Source: Ephemerocybe angulata (lineage: Eukaryota > Basidiomycota > Agaricomycetes > Agaricales > Psathyrellaceae). Taken from it: 64,000 nucleotides of DNA. The stretch spans positions 426,166 through 490,165 of the forward strand of contig JAACJK010000227.1 of NCBI GenBank assembly GCA_013368325.1. Direction: 5' to 3'. Position 1 is the first letter of the stretch; every line of letters begins with the position of its first letter. The notes under the pieces were generated by a model. It searched no databases, was not told the DNA's origin, and worked only from the letters and a program-made list of their open reading frames with translations. Position numbers and translations under genes: made by a program. Of this stretch, positions 32,754 through 43,887 are shown in pieces.

Positions 32754-34976
32754 TCAAGGAAGAGTAAAGTCAGGATGCGCTTTCTTATACGCCTTGCACA
32801 AGTCACGCCACGATTCTAGGTGTGAACAAATGTTCAACGCTCAGTCTTTATCTCAAGACCTCACAGATGGCACGTACGAGGGATTGGGTTCTTGACGAGA
32901 ATATCACTGAAAGCCTCAGCAAACACGACGGCCAGTCCTTCTCTCAGGTGGAACTCGATGTGGCTGAAGGAACAAGAAGAGCAAAAACCATGAGCGATGA
33001 TGAGAGTCATTCGAAAAAGTAGTTTCGTACCAGTGGAAGATCCAAGGTCCGGGGTTGTCTGCAACAAATCGAATCACAGTAGTGTTCATACCGATGCCCG
33101 TGGTGACGACGTCGCGCCTGACGGGGTCAACGTAGTTTAATTCGGTGCTCTCTGCGCTCTTCACGACGCTGAACGCATGCTAATGCAGGAAAGAAGTTGA
33201 TTAGCGACGCTATCAGCACCGTCAGTAAGGAAGACCGCTCACTCCGTGCAGATGGAAGGGGTGCTGGAGCCAATGGGCAAAACCAAATTTAAGCAAACGA
33301 ACCAATCCCAATATAATGTGCACGTACCGGAGCCGCGACAGGGCTTGCTACGACGGTCAGCTCTACGGTAGCTCCACGAGGTATGTCGTAAATGGAACCC
33401 TTGGGCAGCAAGGCCGACGCATTCGCCGCTCCGGTCAAGATCTGCAAGAGGATAGGGTTCTTTACCGGTGCATCCCATGTGACGTTATTCATCGACCACT
33501 TGGTCCCGTTGAAGCCAATGGCGAGTGTCATCGCGAAAGTGGGGCTCCCAGGAGGAGCAGGGTTGAAAAGCGGATGCAAGTTGGGTTCGCGCAATGGAAG
33601 CTTCGAGGGCACCTCGATAGAATTGGGATCTTTATCGGGAGCACCGGCGTATCGCAGTATCGCGGAGTTGAGACCGCCTTCTGTTGTATCGGGCAGCCTA
33701 CCGAAGCCCGTGCTGGGTTGAGCGCGGATCCAGTAATTGCTCACAGACTGGTTAGCATGCAGAACGAACGAGTATCTCTGCCCTGGATTACGCGAGAGAA
33801 AAGAAGGTTAGCCAAGCGAAAGTAACATGAAATATTATCAGCTCACCAGCAAAGATTCGAATACTGTCCACAACGAGAGGCTTGACGAGCTGACCGTCAG
33901 CCTCGATAACAGTCAGTTTGTGCCCGTCGATGGTGAAGTTGAAGTTCGCGTCGCACGAAAGGGATACCAGGCGAAAGCGGTATCGCTTGTCCTTCTGGAC
34001 GTTGATAACGGCCAGAGGAACTGCAGGACCGTCAAGGTATCTGCCCTTACCATTGATGAGGGTCGAGTTGGCGGAAGCACCAGCACCGTTCAATGCAAGT
34101 TCCCTTGACTGGAGGTGGAACCAATCGGCAAGGGTGATAACAGTGTTTTCTAGAGGAGGAAGCCTATTCAGGTCGACGCGAGTGTCGAGGATCGTAAAAC
34201 CGTACCATCGTCAACTGTGAACCTGCTCAGTCAATACTCTTATAACCTTGATGTACATATTCTGACGCACCATCGTAGAGGTGTTTGTAGGGGTCAATCT
34301 TGTCGTATACCACCATCGGGCCTCGTAATCCGTCGCAGTATTGCGTTCCTGAAAGCAGATGAGTTTCAAATGAGGTATGGATCAAGCAAGCACGACGCAC
34401 CGAGGTGAGAATGATACCAGAACGTTCCGGTTTGACCTCCGCTTGGAAAATTGTAGAGGAACGAACTACCAGTGGGAATGGGGCACTGACTGACGCCTTC
34501 AGCACCGTCTGCCCAAGTTGTGCCACGTTGAAAGAATCCGTGCCAATGCTGGGGGATGGTCAATACGCACAGGCATGGTGACGATGTGTACACTCACAAT
34601 GCTCGTATCGTTGGCGAACGGGTCGGTGAGCTTATTGACGACATTGAGCTTGAAACGGTCCCCCTGCCGATGTAAGTATATGTGAGTATCAGAGCGGGGT
34701 TCGGAAGGACTGAAAGCACCTCATGTGCTTTGATGAGTGGTCCGGGATGGACGCCATTGGCCACTGCGGCGCTGGATGTGGTGTCAGTGTCAGACAAACT
34801 TGAAGAAGGCAGACGACCTAGAGAGATATTTACAGTCGCGAAAAACCATCAGGAGCGAGTTCAACATTGGTTACTCGTATCTCTGAGGTATGACCTATAA
34901 CCTCAATGGCAACTGCGAGCCTGGGCCCGGACCAGAATGCAGCAACGAGGACGGCAGAGGCTATATATTTGAGCAT
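32754..34976 (-). CDS. laccase 2 (multicopper oxidase)
   Basis: Twelve exons: 34976-34834, 34771-34720, 34663-34598, 34548-34401, 34348-34271, 34214-34206, 34149-33847, 33782-33328, 33263-33243, 33179-33031, 32963-32878 and 32815-32754. They total 523 aa. The signal peptide ends near RLAVA. Copper motifs are [24 protein letters not shown] with [17 protein letters not shown] and GPWIFHCHIEFH, so all ligands are kept. In motif 4 the usual Asp-Trp is Glu-Phe. The sixth exon is only 9 bases and restores YDVDDE, which laccase 1 encodes without that intron. Exons 4, 9 and 11 have exactly the same lengths as exons 4, 8 and 10 of laccase 1. A TATA-like AATAAAAGG lies ~80 bases upstream (near 35055). 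It is a secreted phenol oxidase like its neighbour, but divergent. Confidence 0.92.
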
Positions 34977-35957
34977 GTTCAATGAGCAATGAGGAATGGG
35001 CTGGAGAGACGAAGTGGATATCTTGCCCTGTATCCCAGCAGATTCACGAACCTTTTATTGGACCTTAGGCCAGTCCACCGCTCCTCGACGCACGGCGATT
35101 ACTTCATAATCGCAAACCTACTTTACATAGCGGTGAGTTACAGGCTGGACTAACACGAGGGAGATTTCAAAGCAAATGAAGGATGAGCACTGGACTTCAC
35201 TTTCTTGAAAATTAGAGTTCCCGCTCACCAGGCGGCTCTGTGTGTACATCGTGCCCGAGTCCGACGTCGGTGGGCGCACACCGACGGCAGGTTTGCTGGA
35301 CAGTGCGTAAGGGGAGTAAAGGGAGGAAAGTGAGCCCGATACCCGCATTCGCTGGGTTTGAATGACCTACCACGGATGTAGTTCTTCATTCCATAACGAA
35401 CAGACGGAAGAGACGGGCCACGCTACTCGATAATGACTCCGCAGGGCCTGCACGGTTTGGTGCTTTGACATCCAGGTCGGAGGGTATTGGCGGTTATCAA
35501 TGCAACTGCCAAGCCCGGCGCCCAGGTTAATCCTCAACGACCCACATGAAAGCTGAGTGAAAGATGGGCATAAGGGCTAGATTTCAAAGCCGAATGCGAC
35601 AAGGATGCGATTGGGTTTTGCAGCGAACAGAAAGGTACAGACTCAAGGGCTTGAATAAAGGTTCGAGAGGCCTCGCCCCGGGTGGTCGCAGTGCGGCTGA
35701 TTGGGTTAGAGACCGGAGGATAGCGAAGGACCTTGCAGCCCAACTTGCAGCCTTTGTGGTTGCTTCGAAAGAGGTGTTCTAACGGATTCAGTGACGGCGA
35801 CGTGGTCGGCATGTAAAGAAGACACCGGTCAAATGACCGGTCTTACCTGCGAGAGAGCAATACCATAATACCTACCCACCTACCACTTGCGGTGATCTCA
35901 GGACTTCCTGACTGCTTATCAAGGTCTGAATTCTGTTCTGAATATACAGCGCGATGC
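34977..35957. other. intergenic, laccase 2 promoter and 3' flank of the next gene
   Basis: No gene is seen on either strand. It contains the presumed core promoter of laccase 2 at its left end; open frames elsewhere are short and featureless. Confidence 0.5.
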
Positions 35958-36671
35958 TCAAGATGACTGCCCAGGTATCGGCTGAAGGTGAATAGGTGCG
36001 GCCTTGTGAGACGAACTGATGAAGAGTTCTGAAATGCGACTCCCATCCACTCCTCCGCTATTCTCTATCCTTCAATCGGAGACAAGATATCAGCTTGACC
36101 GTAGAGCTGTGTCTGCATTTCACTTACTTTGCACTGAACGAAATTTGCTGGTGCCTCTCCGCGGGCCCAACTCGTACCCGAAATGTAGACAAGCGCTTCA
36201 CACCGAAGAACCCCGCGACAATCATCTGTATAATGCATAAAATACTAGTATCACTTGTGTTACACCCGAGATACTCACATGTTTCTCGTCCACCTTCTCC
36301 TCAAGGAGGTCTCTCCATTCAATCTCCGCGTGCTTCACCGCGAACTGCGACGATTCGAGGTTCTCCTGGAATGACCGTAGGTCCATTTTCTCGTGGTTGT
36401 ACCTAATCTCCGGACCCTCGGTGAAGATTCCTTGAACCTTCTGTCCGATAGTGGCCGTTGCATCCTCGTTTGGTGCGTAAAGGTCCTGAAACTGGCGCTT
36501 CAGCCAGGCTCCCACGGGTCCTGTCACGTCTGGTGAATTCATAGGAGTATGGTGGCCGGGGTGTGTATATAGACGCTGGAGAAACGCTATATGATGCATG
36601 GAACGGGTAGAGACTGCGTATGCGGCAAGAAGGAAGATGAACGTTGAGATCAACCAAGATTTTGGAGACAT
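35958..36671 (-). CDS. membrane-anchored NTF2/SnoaL-like protein
   Basis: Exons 36671-36279, 36225-36128 and 36069-35958 give about 200 aa. Residues ~5-22 are hydrophobic (WLISTFIFLLAAYAVS), a signal anchor or signal peptide. The rest has the order of an NTF2-like (SnoaL) cone fold: an initial helix block, GPEIRYNHEKMDLRSFQE, AEIEWRDLL, then strand-rich GVKRLSTFRVRVGPAE, ISFSAKIE and LFISSSHKAAPIHLQ. This assignment rests on pattern only. The last intron is supported because it joins two halves of a coherent strand region; without it the protein stops at FSAK. It lies 292 bases downstream of ERG2 on the same strand. NTF2-like proteins range from enzymes to ligand binders, so I give no function. 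Confidence 0.55.
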
Positions 36672-36963
36672 GGCGGAGGCATAAGTGGTATTCGTGACAT
36701 CATCCCCGATGCAGATAGGGGTGAATTGCCGGATCCAGCTTCCGCTGCCTCTGGAAGCCCCTACTGTATTTTCACGATACTGGAGGTCTTCTTCTTCGAC
36801 TGTGATTTCAGACTGTTGGAAAAATCTCAATACAGACTCCAGAGCAATCATCTAATATGGTGTCACAAGGATATACAGGAATCAGGCTGGGATAGGTACC
36901 TCAGTATGTGGAATGAGTCGAACTGCCAGTGTCCGAACATTATCAGCAACTTCGGGTACGCGT

Positions 36964-37805
36964 CTAAATCTTCCCTATGAGAATGTTTCCAATCATCTCT
37001 CTCGCAGTAATACGGGCAGTGCGGAAGAAGGTAGGGAAGTCGAGAGTCGACGTGAGCGCGTCCATAGCGCCAAAGGGAGCCATCGTCGGAATCCACCCTG
37101 TAAGAAGGTTAGCGCGGGTCCTATCTATATGGCCAGTGTGAGTTCGGTACGTACCTCTAGCATACTCGAGTGCAAAGCATCCTTCATGCATCTTATACTG
37201 CTTTTTGACCCCTCTGGCCATGAGATTTACGCTCCCCGGCGGGTATCGTTCCTTCTCCAGGGCACCTGGGGCAAACGCCCACTGCTCTCCGACGAGGATG
37301 TTGAAGTAGTCGTCGGCCAAGTGCAGTCCGCTATGCCCCTCTGTTCCGAGGGGTGTGCCAAAGATAATGAGGTACTCGGTGATACTGGCGTGAATGATGT
37401 ACATAGCGCCCATCGCGCCCCCGGCGTTGTTGAACATCCACTCATTAACGTCGAGGTTGAGACGAACTTCGGTTGAAGGGTATGTCTGTGTGAGATTTGC
37501 GACGATGTATTGTATTATTCCGGCGGTGTCGTTTGCTGGGTTGGCGGCTATGGCGGCCTGGGAGAGCTGGTGGAGGTGGACGGGGTCGAAGACATACCAT
37601 TTGTCCTGGAAAACATAATATAAGGTGTGCGGGACTGCGGGCGTGATAGAGTACATACTTTGATATTATCCAGGTAGCGTCCGACTCCAATGAGGGTGGA
37701 AAAAATGGTAATGAGTATGCCCAAGCCTAGGGCAGACGTCAGGAAGCCTGTCTTCAAAGAGGTGCTGTCGGGAGTGCCCTTTGGCGATTTATTCGGAGAG
37801 GCCAT
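36964..37805 (-). CDS. ERG2: C-8 sterol isomerase (ERG2/sigma-1 receptor family)
   Basis: Exons 37805-37659, 37605-37155 and 37097-36964 give 243 aa, close to the usual ~220. An N-terminal membrane anchor spans residues ~21-41. The family core is clear: KWYVFDPVHLHQLSQAAI, SLNLDVNEWMFNNAGGAMGA-type sequence, HASITEYLIIFGTPLGTEGH, HSGLHLADDYFNILVGEQW, PGSVNLMARGVKKQYKM and GWIPTMAPFG. ERG2 moves the sterol double bond from C8-9 to C7-8 (fecosterol to episterol) in the ER during ergosterol synthesis and is the target of morpholine fungicides. The ATG at 37805 is preferred because the upstream in-frame extension lies in a tandemly repeated promoter with a TATA motif. The acidic and aromatic residues known to line the binding pocket appear intact by eye. 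Confidence 0.9.
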
Positions 37806-37955
37806 GGAGTGAGGGAGTACCATAGCATAGCTATGATGAGATATATAGTTGGCCGACGTACTCGGCATCAACGAGGGGCCGGAGTGAGGGAGTACCATAG
37901 CATAGCTATGATGAGATATATAGTTGGCCGACGTACTCGGCATCAACGAGGGGCC
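37806..37955. repeat. perfect 75-bp tandem duplication in the ERG2 promoter
   Basis: Two adjacent identical 75-base units, 37806-37880 and 37881-37955, followed by a further GGA, immediately before the ERG2 ATG on its coding side. Each unit contains, on the - strand, the TATA-like ACTATATATC (about 40 bases before the ATG in the proximal unit), so the core promoter itself is doubled. The unit is a multiple of three and open in the ERG2 frame, which creates a false upstream extension of the protein. Confidence 0.9.
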
Positions 37956-38488
37956 GGAGAATATTGGTCAGTTACTCGTACGATACACTGCACCGTGGCG
38001 CCCCTTTGATAAAACGAAAAAAATGGTGCCAGTGATATTTAATGACGGTCTGCCGTAGACACACATACCAGGCGATTCTCAGAGAAAATACATCTCATGT
38101 CGTACGATCTTGGCCCTAGACGGTAAAGCATTATCAAATGGCCCACGGGAGCCTGGTCCAGGATCCCGAGGGGGAAGCTGCTTCAGTAAGCCGATTTGAA
38201 GGTGGACCGACGAGGACGATCCGTGATTTAAAGTCGTGGTTCTCATTGTGTTATCCATTTACTTAACTACCAAAAAGATGGCAGTAGACCCAAATTTCAT
38301 CCAAGAAAGGCTTTAAGAGGCCTTAAGCGCCCGTGCTGGAGGCGAAAGCCAATCAAGGCCAAATTTCCGGATCAATCACAAGGATCAAACTTCCTGGCAA
38401 AACCGAACTTTGTCTTTTGCTTCCTCCTCACTACTTTACCTGACTTTTGACTAGATACGCACTCAAATCCTCAGGAAGCTAGTTAAAA

Positions 38489-40934
38489 ATGGAGGGTTAT
38501 CTGGACTACCTGGATTTGAGGCCAAACCCGCCTCGAAGAAGGAGAGATTTGAGCCTCCTTCCTGAAATGCCGCTTGACGTGTTACTCGAGGTGAGTGTAT
38601 ATCTTCCAGGGAATCTACAGCCTTTTTCAAGTTCCAATTAACTGATTCTCATATACTAGATCTTCTCACTTTTAGAGCCCAAGGACTTACTCAACATGGC
38701 TCGTTCCTGCAAGGACTTTCGGCGGGCTTTAGTCAAACCTTCGATGATGCATGTCTTGTGGAGGGCAAAGCGTATTGAAAGCGGGGCTCCAGAGCCACCC
38801 GAAGGCTTCTCAGAAGCGAAATGGGTTGCTTTCTTGTTCAATACGTTCTGCTACGTGCGTTCTATATCTGCTCAAAGCACGATACAAGGGTGCAATTGAC
38901 CCCTGAGTCCTGACTGACTCCACCCTAGTCCTGCGCAACGCCAAACGTCCGGACCGACTTTTATATCTTGAAGAGGCTCTGTGTCTCTTGTAAGAAGAAA
39001 GGGTGCACATATATTCTTATGCTACCTAACCGTTGGGCTGATCAGCTCTCGCCCTAGATACGTTCAAGTCGCCGACTTCCCAGAAAACTATGACGTCGCA
39101 ATGGTAGGTTGTATTCCATGGACAAGTTGCAAGTATCTACCCTTTGCCTGCCCGAAATGACTGCTCAACTCCTCTAAGACGCACCCACATCCTCCAAGGA
39201 GGAACCGGACTACTGGTATGCATGGATTGAAGATATTGAAGAGATTGCGACGATCTGGGACACCTTTGAGGAACGAATCCTCGCTGGCGATGCTCAAGCT
39301 ATCGCAGATCGCAACACGTTTAAGCAGGAGAGGGGTGCTGCCGTGGAGCACATGCGAGAGGTACGACATGTCCACTGTGCGTAACTTTGCAGCTCGTTGA
39401 CGACATACAGGCTGCCCCTGAGTGTCGCGTTTGGGCGGACACGCTCGAGGAACAAAAGCTGAATAATAAGAACAACGTAAGGGAGGCCCGCATTTTAGCG
39501 TACGTGGATTCATATGCGTGTCACTGCCGAGGCGTGCACTGACTTCCGCCAAGCGTTCGGCAGTGCTTCTACGAACTTGGGTACGACCAGGTGGATGTAG
39601 ACGGCGTCATCGAGTGGGAGACACCAGAGTTGAAGACCGGCAAAGGAAAAATAACAGATCGAGGTACGTTCATCCTCAAACCGTTTCTCCCAGGGACTCA
39701 TAATTGCGGTTGATGTTAGTTTGGCGGAATCTGCGTGCTAAGCTCGAGCCCCAAGTCGTTAGGGCAGCTGAGGTCCGCCACTACGAGCTCAAATTGGATT
39801 TAAAGCTCCAACGCATGTTCGATCTCATGACTGCATGGAACATGTGGCTAGAGAGTCTAAACCTCCCAACGTCCGAACTTCTAAAGTACCCAAAGCAACG
39901 CGACCTGTGGTATCTGCCTGCGGTATCTGCGCTTCTCGACGCACCCGTGGACGCGGCGATCGACTATCTCCCTATTGTCGCCGACTTCAGCAACATAGCG
40001 CGCAACTTCATCTTTACCAAGCGCGAGGAACTCCGACGCTCTGTGCCTATCGCCAACCTCTCTGAAGCCTCCCCTGACGCGTTGGAGCTCGCGACGTCAA
40101 TCTTCTCGGCCCCCTCTAGTACCTCGCACTTGGGTGGAGGGGATCTATCCTATCCAAAGATCGCTCTTGGCTGGAAGATGCTCTCTGTGTGCCATCTATT
40201 TAAGAATGAGGAAGAGGCCCATGAGATGGGCTTTTCCGTCGAACAGCCCGTGCTCCCATTCTTTGACGAGAAGCTTTCTGCTGTTGCTGCCACCCTCGTC
40301 ACCGATGTTGGCCTCAATCGATATACTGCGACTATTGGCGATATGGATGCTCTCGACGAACGCTTTCTTTGCTTGACGTGCATTAGGACGAAGCTTAGGT
40401 ACAGCGGCAAAATCTTTGTTGGGGCTTATACCTGGAAGAATGCGGTCCGTCAGATACGTTCAAGGCTTCCGTTCTCTTACTCACTTCAATCACCTTTGCC
40501 CTTTCAGGTAGTTCACTCACGCGAGCATCATAGAGAGACCATAAAGTTCGAACGCATCACCAGCGAGAGACTCCGACAGCGTGTCGACCGGTCGGAGGAG
40601 ATCGATGAAGAGCGCTCCGATCCCGACAGATATCAATCTGCATTTCACTGCAACCACTGCTTCTTTGGGCCGAGGAATGGACGGCCAGCTTTGAAAGGGG
40701 AAGTCAAAGAGCATATTCGTACCGAGTGCGTAGTGTCCATCCATTCTTCTCCGTGTTCCCGGCGCTTACACATACTCTCCCTATCTGACACGTCCCTATC
40801 TCGGATGTTTTAGGCATAACATCGAGGATCCCAGTGCCAGGAAGGGTGATTACATCCTGAATGAGGTTCGGCGACAGAACTTTGAGAAGCCCAGCTACAT
40901 CCACATGAGAGAAGAGGAGTTCGACTTGGACTAA
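38489..40934 (+). CDS. F-box protein with C2H2-like finger, copy 1
   Basis: Ten exons: 38489-38590, 38660-38854, 38929-39002, 39058-39110, 39179-39360, 39411-39499, 39554-39663, 39720-40444, 40508-40725 and 40814-40934. They total about 622 aa. The F-box begins in exon 1 (LLPEMPLDVLLE) and continues as IFSLLEPKDLLNMARSCKDF; it would bind Skp1 in an SCF ubiquitin ligase. Conserved blocks with copy 2 include RRALVKPSMMHVLWRAKR, EAKWVAFLFN, RTDFYILKRLCVSCKKKG, CFYELGYDQ and WRNLRAKLEPQVV. Near the C-terminus HCNHC followed by VKEHIRTEHN forms a C2H2-like finger, a plausible substrate-binding or DNA-contacting module. The short exon 4 is the least certain. The target is unknown. Confidence 0.8.
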
Positions 40935-41382
40935 TGTCGAATGTCGGATATTGATTGCGCTTACTACCGTGTAATGAGCATTCGACTATTCCCGTCTGTT
41001 TGGCTGGCCTCCTGTCTCGAATGATTTCTATTCCTACTATAGCACTGAACAGAGCCGTTTCTGTGCCCAGCGGGCTCTACCTCCTTGAAAGGGCCAAGAA
41101 TGCAAAGTTTATCAACGCGTTGCGATTCAAACAAATAATTACTTATTTAAAGGACGCGTCGCGGACAATTTAATTAGTCGTCTCTCAAGCTTCAACCACG
41201 ACCACCACCAGTTTGTCTGTCGAGATACAATCGACAGAGAACCTGGTGTCATACCGAGAAGGAAGTGGGCTATTCGCCAAAACGGCAAGTATCGAGGACT
41301 TTCTGTGAAAAAGGTGAGCACGATGATCTCCGTCAATACATGGTAGCTTCCAGCACCAGCAGACTGAAAGATACTCAGCGAC

Positions 41383-43781
41383 ATGGAAAACTATCACGAA
41401 TACCTCGAAATAAGGCCTGACCTTCCCCGCCGAAGGAGGGACCTCAGCCTCTTACCTGAAATGCCCCTCGACGTCTTACTGGAGGCGAGTTCCAATTTTC
41501 TCGGTGAACCATCTATGGGAAGCTGACGAGACACTCGCATAACAAGATTTTCTCCCACCTTGACCCAAAGGACCTGCTTAACATGTCTCGTGCCAACAAG
41601 GACTTTCGCAGGGCCCTCCTAAAGCCCTCCATGATGCACGTACTTTGGAGGGCCAAGCGCGTCGAAAAAGGGGCCCCGGAACCGCCGGCTGGCTTCTCCG
41701 AAGCCAAATGGGTGGCGTTTCTCTTCAATTCTTTTTGCTACGTGAGTTCCAAATGCTCCTCCATGGTCTTTACCTCGTTAAACTTTTCCCTTTTCAGTCT
41801 TGCGCGACTCCGAACGTCCGCACAGATTTCTTTCTCCTGAAACGGCTTTGCATCGCTTGCAAGAAGTCAGAGTGAGTCTTTGCCTTAGATGTGTTCAGCG
41901 GCAACAGCAGGTCTCACCATGGTCGTGCAGATATGTTTCCGATGAGAATTTCTCGGGCTTTTACCCGAACCTGGATAGCAGTATTCTCAACTTTGTACCG
42001 TACACCTTCTGTGAGCCCATCCGCTAGTCTCTGTGGTGAAAACAAAGCTGACAACTTTAAAGACCCCCCGACGACGTCTAAGGAAGAAGGAGACTATGGT
42101 TACCACTGGTCTGGAGATATAGATGCCTTGTGTCGAGTTTGGACCCAATATGAACCGCATGTTACGGCGGGCCTAGCTGGAGCTCAAGAGGCATGGGAGG
42201 CTCATTTGAATGAACAAACCGCTAAAATCGAACAGATGCAGGAGGTACTTACGCTCAAGCCTTTGACTAATACAGGACGATATCCTCACAGTCTCTTAGG
42301 CAGCAATCTTGTACAAAGACTGGGCTGACGCCTATGAAGACCAGAAGCTGAACGATAAGAATTCGATCAAGGAAGCCCGTATAAATCTGTGCGTCGTGTC
42401 TTGTCTAGCCCACGTTCGCAATCATGCCTAAGCCAAGAAGTGTTCGTCAATGCTTCTACGAACTGGGTTACGAGCAGCCCGATATCGAAGAAGTCGTAAA
42501 CTGGGATACCCCAGAGCTAAAGAACAGCACCGCCAAGATAACAGATCGAAGTCGGTTCAATCTCGCTTCCTCACCCGCAACTATGTACTCACCTATTCAA
42601 AGTCTGGCGCAATCTCCGGGCTAAACTTGAACCACAAGTCGTATCTGCTATGGAGGCACGTCTATACGCTGACACTTTGGACACAAAATTCCTTCGAATG
42701 GCTTTTCTCATGGAATCTTGGAACGCGTGGCTGGCGACTCTCAACGTTCCGAAGCTGGAGTTGCTGAAGTACCCTCAGGAGCGCGATCTCTGGTATCTTC
42801 CCGCTGTCTTCGCTGTGCTCGACGCCCCAGAAGATGCTATCCTGGACTTCCAGCCCGTCATCAACGATTTTCCAAACATTGCAGAGGCTTTCATCTTTAC
42901 AAAACGCGAAGAAATGCGTCGCCTCGTACCCATCGCGAACCTTTCTGGGCGAACTGTCGATCCCCTAGAACTCGCAACATCTGTCTTCTCGCTGCCTGAA
43001 ACCCTCCCCCCATATCCTGCACAAACCCTGACCTATCCGCCTGTTGCAATTGGCTGGAAGATTCTCTCGGTCTGCCACTTGTTCGCATATGAGGAGGAAG
43101 CGGAACGGATGGGATTCAATATTGAAATGCCTGTCTACTATGATTTTGACGAAAGGTTGTCCAGGGTTGCTGCATACCTTGTCGCGCAAGTCGGCCTCGA
43201 TCCGCATGTCGCAACTGCGGCTAATATGGACGACCTCCGCGAACGCTTTATTTGCCGACTGTGCGCTCAGCAACACTCACAATATGGCCGGTGCCGTATT
43301 AGTGTCCCCGCTTTGACTTGGCGAGCTGCGGTAAGTCGTAGCGTTTACCAACTATCTCTGTCTATGGAGGCTCATTTCTCGTGTTCTCCCCTAGGTCGAA
43401 CATTCTCGTACTCACCACCAGGAAGTCGGCTATTCGTTCGAAGTTCTACGCACAGCTGCGCTCCAGGAACAGGTACACATACTGGAGCGTCGCCAAAGCG
43501 ATAGAAATAACCATGTCAAGCAGTCGCACTACTGCAACCGGTGTCTCGCTGGGTCTAACGAAGGGAAGCCCGATTGGTTTACTAAGGTCCAGGTTCACCT
43601 CTATACGCGGTGCGTATATCTCTCTATCAATTGCCAGGCCCCATGCTAATGGTGCGTACATTGGCTTGTCAGACACAATATCCTTATGCCAGTGGAAGAC
43701 GAAGACTACATCTTCAATGAACTCGATCGCCATAAAGTTGAAATGCCTTCTCAAGTACTGTACGGATTTGAGAGGGCCTGA
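41383..43781 (+). CDS. F-box protein with C2H2-like finger, copy 2
   Basis: Exons 41383-41484, 41547-41741, 41798-41871, 41931-42010, 42063-42244, 42300-42388, 42441-42550, 42603-43330, 43395-43609 and 43673-43781 give about 627 aa. Exons 1, 2, 3, 5, 6 and 7 have exactly the same lengths as in copy 1. The F-box reads LLPEMPLDVLLE then IFSHLDPKDLLNMSRANKDF. The C-terminal finger is HYCNRC and, further on, VQVHLYTRHN. The first intron (41485-41546) begins GCGAGT, a GC-AG intron at the position where copy 1 has GTGAGT. It is a tandem duplicate of copy 1, separated from it by ~450 bases, and converges on the NmrA-like gene with 106 bases between stops. Confidence 0.8.
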
Positions 43782-43887
43782 ACAGCCCGGCATACCCCGC
43801 ACATTGTTGGCGACAGTATATGATACGAGATACTCAGAAATCCCTGTTTATGTTTAATACGCCCTCAGAGAATCGGTGACAGTCCCT

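Noticed and set aside
34150..34270. A single 121-base intron in laccase 2
   Set aside because: It would delete conserved residues and break phase agreement; two 56-base introns around a 9-base exon restore the family sequence.
37803..37946. Upstream extension of ERG2 containing two copies of a 25-residue repeat
   Set aside because: It translates the duplicated promoter with its TATA motif; the conserved protein starts at the ATG just downstream.
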